Shown here one piece after another: positions 44,226 through 46,179 of a DNA stretch of 46,179 bases. The notes below the pieces were generated by a model that was not told the origin of the DNA, did no database searches, and saw nothing but the letters and a program-made list of their open reading frames with translations. Each line of letters begins with the position of its first letter. Within the stretch, counting starts at the first letter, position 1. The stretch spans positions 1-46,179 of the forward strand of contig JAGOHK010000027.1 of assembly GCA_017996175.1 (NCBI GenBank), given 5' to 3'. Source of the stretch: Leptospiraceae bacterium (GTDB lineage: Bacteria; Spirochaetota; Leptospiria; Leptospirales; Leptospiraceae). Both the position numbers and the translations under genes were made by a program.

Positions 44226-44594
44226 ATGAAAATATTATTAGTTTTATTATTCCTCATAAACTGCACTCCCGACGGACCGGGTTATATTACAGAGAATGAA
44301 GCCAGACAAAGACTTTATTTAATTGCTATCGGTAAATGTTCATCAGGCGGAGTTGATCCTTCGACAAAAGCTCTTGAAATTTTTTCGTTTGTAGAAAAAC
44401 AATTTAAAACAAATGCACTGAAAGAATCAGAAAGAGAAGAAGTAGTCTATTACTCAAAAGATTTTAAAAAATGCGAATCTATTTTTGTAGTAGCTCCAAT
44501 TGAAAAATGTGATTTTAAAAATTTAGATTTACTTAATTTGATTTCAAAAGGTGGGCTTTGTAAGTTGGAGCCGGCTAGTTATTATAATTTCTGA
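44226..44594 (+). CDS. Small hypothetical lipoprotein
   Basis: 122 residues from the ATG at 44226, chosen for the lipoprotein signal MKILLVLLFLINC. The mature part starts TPDGPGYITENEARQRL and has four further cysteines (GKCSSGG, KKCESIF, EKCDFKN, GLCKLE), enough for two disulfide bonds. No family recognised. Its stop (44592-44594) directly abuts the stop of convergent prfB, with no spacer for a terminator. Confidence 0.75.
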   Translation: MKILLVLLFLINCTPDGPGYITENEARQRLYLIAIGKCSSGGVDPSTKALEIFSFVEKQFKTNALKESEREEVVYYSKDFKKCESIFVVAPIEKCDFKNLDLLNLISKGGLCKLEPASYYNF

Positions 44595-45707
44595 TTAGCT
44601 TGAAATGTATTTTAAATACGCCATAACAAAATCATCCAAATCCCCGTCCATAACCGGTTGCACGTTTCCGGTTTCGTGATCGGTACGATGGTCTTTGATT
44701 AGGTTGTAAGGATGGAACACATAACTACGAATTTGCGAACCCCAGGCGATGTCTTTCTTCTCACCTGATTTTTTTTGGCTTTCTTCTTCGGACTTTTTCT
44801 TTTCTAATTCGTAGAGTTTGGCTTTGAGCATTTTCATAGCAGTCGCACGGTTTTTAATTTGGGATCTTTCGTTTTGGCATTGAACTACAATTCCTGTTGG
44901 AAGATGCGTCATGCGAACGGCTGAGTCTGTTTTATTAACGTGCTGACCGCCTGCACCAGAAGATCGGTAGGTATCAATTCGCAAGTCTTTGTCTTCTACA
45001 ACAATATCAATATCATCTTGTAATTCAGGAGAAACATGCACGGAGGCAAACGATGTATGCCGGCGTTTGTTAGCATCGAACGGGGAAATTCGCACAAGTC
45101 TATGAATTCCGTTTTCGCCTTTCAGGTATCCGAAGGCATATTCCCCTTGGACGTGGAGGGTAACGTTCTTTATCCCCGCACCTTCTCCTTCCTGGTAGTC
45201 AATCATATCAACGCGATAACCTTTCTTTTCAAAATAACGACTGTACATACGAAATAGAATTTCTGCCCAGTCTTGGCTTTCCGTTCCGCCAGCTCCCGGA
45301 TGGATATTGAAGAACGCATTATTGCCGTCATCCTCACCGCTAAGAGAGCCAAGTAGTTCGAGTTTGGTAAACTCTTCAAGAAGTCGAGCATAATCTTCAT
45401 TAAGCGCAAGAAGAGATGCTTCATCAGAAGACTCTTCCAAAGTCATTTCAATTAAATCAGGAAAATCTAAAATTTCTTGTCGGATTGCAAGCCAAGGGTT
45501 TAACTTTTTCTCTAAAACATTTTGGAGTTTGGAAATCTCTTGCGCCTTATCGGGATTATCCCAAAACTTGGGCTCTTTTGCCTGTTCTTTGTAGGACGCG
45601 ACACGGTCGTAGTCGGTTTGCAAATTCAAAGATTTCCAACGAGAATTAAAATTCTCCTGCAATTCTTTACTGAGTTTGATGAGTTCTTTGGCTGGCTTTA
45701 TGTCCAT
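44595..45707 (-). CDS. prfB: Peptide chain release factor 2
   Basis: 370 residues from the ATG at 45707. The in-frame ATG at 45752 lies inside a terminator hairpin and is rejected. Recognition motif SPF at 208-210 (RISPFDANK) marks RF2, reading UGA and UAA; the catalytic GGQ is at 253-255 ([10 protein letters not shown]). The ending [11 protein letters not shown] is typical. Around residues 27-35 the reading frame runs through ([11 protein letters not shown]) where many bacteria have the in-frame UGA and programmed +1 frameshift, so the autoregulatory site is absent here. Confidence 0.96.
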   Translation of the reverse strand: MDIKPAKELIKLSKELQENFNSRWKSLNLQTDYDRVASYKEQAKEPKFWDNPDKAQEISKLQNVLEKKLNPWLAIRQEILDFPDLIEMTLEESSDEASLLALNEDYARLLEEFTKLELLGSLSGEDDGNNAFFNIHPGAGGTESQDWAEILFRMYSRYFEKKGYRVDMIDYQEGEGAGIKNVTLHVQGEYAFGYLKGENGIHRLVRISPFDANKRRHTSFASVHVSPELQDDIDIVVEDKDLRIDTYRSSGAGGQHVNKTDSAVRMTHLPTGIVVQCQNERSQIKNRATAMKMLKAKLYELEKKKSEEESQKKSGEKKDIAWGSQIRSYVFHPYNLIKDHRTDHETGNVQPVMDGDLDDFVMAYLKYISS

Positions 45708-45729
45708 AGATAGACCTGTGTAAAAATAA

Positions 45730-45770
45730 AAAAGGCACTCCAAGGAATACATTTCCTCAAAATGCCTTTT
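45730..45770 (-). terminator. Terminator between VOC gene and prfB
   Basis: AAAAGGCA (45730-45737) and TGCCTTTT (45763-45770) are exact inverses, with an inner AGGAA/TTCCT stem between them. The outer A/T runs give a U-rich tail in the minus-strand direction, so it probably ends the transcript of the VOC gene before prfB. Confidence 0.7.
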
Positions 45771-45790
45771 ATGGTTGAATGGATTTTAAT

Positions 45791-46159
45791 TCAGGATTGG
45801 TAGAAAATTTCTATTAAATTGTTATCCGGATCTTTGAATACGAGAGACTCGCCTTTGCCGGCACTCTCAGGTCCTTTTACAATTTTGATTCCTTTGTCTT
45901 CAATTTCAGAAATCGCTTCTGTAAAATCATCCACATCCATAACAAAGCTAAGAACTGGAGTTAAACTTCCGCTCAACTGATTTTCTACCTTATCCACCTG
46001 CACTAACTTCACCTTAATCGGGTCAAGAGTCATGATGGTAAACTTTGAATTGGAGTCGTCAACGACTTCAAAATCAAACAAATCAGAATAAAATTTTGCT
46101 GAAGCTGACAAGTTTGTTACAGCTATGCTTACGTGGTCAATACCTTCTACTATTATCAT
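45791..46159 (-). CDS. VOC-superfamily (glyoxalase-like) metalloenzyme
   Basis: 122 residues in two beta-alpha-beta-beta-beta modules: GIDHVSIAVTNLSASAKFYS at the start and FKDPDNNLIEIFYQ at the end. Metal ligand candidates are His9 and Glu118. This arrangement is shared by glyoxalase I, methylmalonyl-CoA epimerase and bleomycin-resistance-type proteins; the short length and the sequence do not separate these. The start ATG at 46159 is close to the window edge. Confidence 0.88.
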   Translation of the reverse strand: MIIVEGIDHVSIAVTNLSASAKFYSDLFDFEVVDDSNSKFTIMTLDPIKVKLVQVDKVENQLSGSLTPVLSFVMDVDDFTEAISEIEDKGIKIVKGPESAGKGESLVFKDPDNNLIEIFYQS

Positions 46160-46179
46160 TCCATAAACCTATAATCTTT

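Noticed and set aside
45708..45752. Upstream start for prfB
   Set aside because: The ATG at 45752 is inside the loop of a strong terminator hairpin; the later start gives the normal RF2 N-terminus.

Overview
The window looks like chromosomal DNA of a low-GC Gram-negative bacterium, most likely a spirochaete of the Leptospira/Leptospiraceae type. The basis is indirect: AT-rich sequence, many lipoprotein signal peptides, an outer-membrane-type barrel candidate, and a dense set of 7TM- or Cache-linked signalling proteins (two SpoIIE/PP2C phosphatases with TPR tails, a 7TM-GAF-GAF adenylate cyclase, orphan histidine kinases). No rRNA or tRNA gene, CRISPR array, transposase or phage module was seen. 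The core genes (polA, pyrD, fabI, prfB) look intact, so this is ordinary chromosome with a large accessory surface and signalling content.

Layout. 1-2071 (minus) is the visible part of an ABC exporter whose ATPase motifs are all degenerate. 2275-6710 (plus) carries a hybrid histidine kinase and then a MetE-like methyltransferase overlapping a lipoprotein gene. 6713-8165 (minus) holds two small genes, one a DUF4919 lipoprotein. 8631-11808 (plus) is a Cache-HAMP-PP2C-TPR phosphatase followed 22 bp later by a bacterial pentameric ligand-gated ion channel. 12159-16739 holds surface lipoproteins with chitobiase-type, DUF1566, He_PIG and Asp-box repeats. 16823-25076 (plus) holds a 7TM-type histidine kinase, a TY-Chap-like protein, the adenylate cyclase, a PQQ sugar dehydrogenase-like lipoprotein and an LtaS-like membrane sulfatase. 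25216-26544 (minus) is a sterol desaturase/fatty-acid hydroxylase. 26792-30690 (plus) holds a lipoprotein with five He_PIG repeats, a PKD-like domain and an apparent F-box-associated (FBA) sugar-binding-like domain, then two small envelope genes.

41073-30682 (minus) is a nine-gene run: 7TM-PP2C phosphatase, pyrD, GNAT acetyltransferase, RsbW-like anti-sigma kinase, type III polyketide synthase, glycosyltransferase, polA and a membrane protein, many of them overlapping or nearly touching. 41408-42887 (plus) is a bicarbonate-uptake operon: a 66-residue exported protein resembling the C-terminal strands of beta-carbonic anhydrase, SbtA, and the PII-like SbtB, behind a perfect 16-bp-arm palindrome. 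The end holds fabI, a lipoprotein, prfB (without the usual programmed frameshift) and a VOC protein.

The intergenic DNA carries two families of short dispersed repeats: a roughly 130-160 bp MITE-like element at 14.1, 16.1 and 25.1 kb, and a 99-bp repeat at 8.4 and 44.1 kb. The points most worth following up are the FBA-like lipoprotein, the ion channel coupled to a phosphatase sensor, the carbonic-anhydrase-tail mini-protein with SbtA/SbtB, and the catalytically dead ABC exporter.
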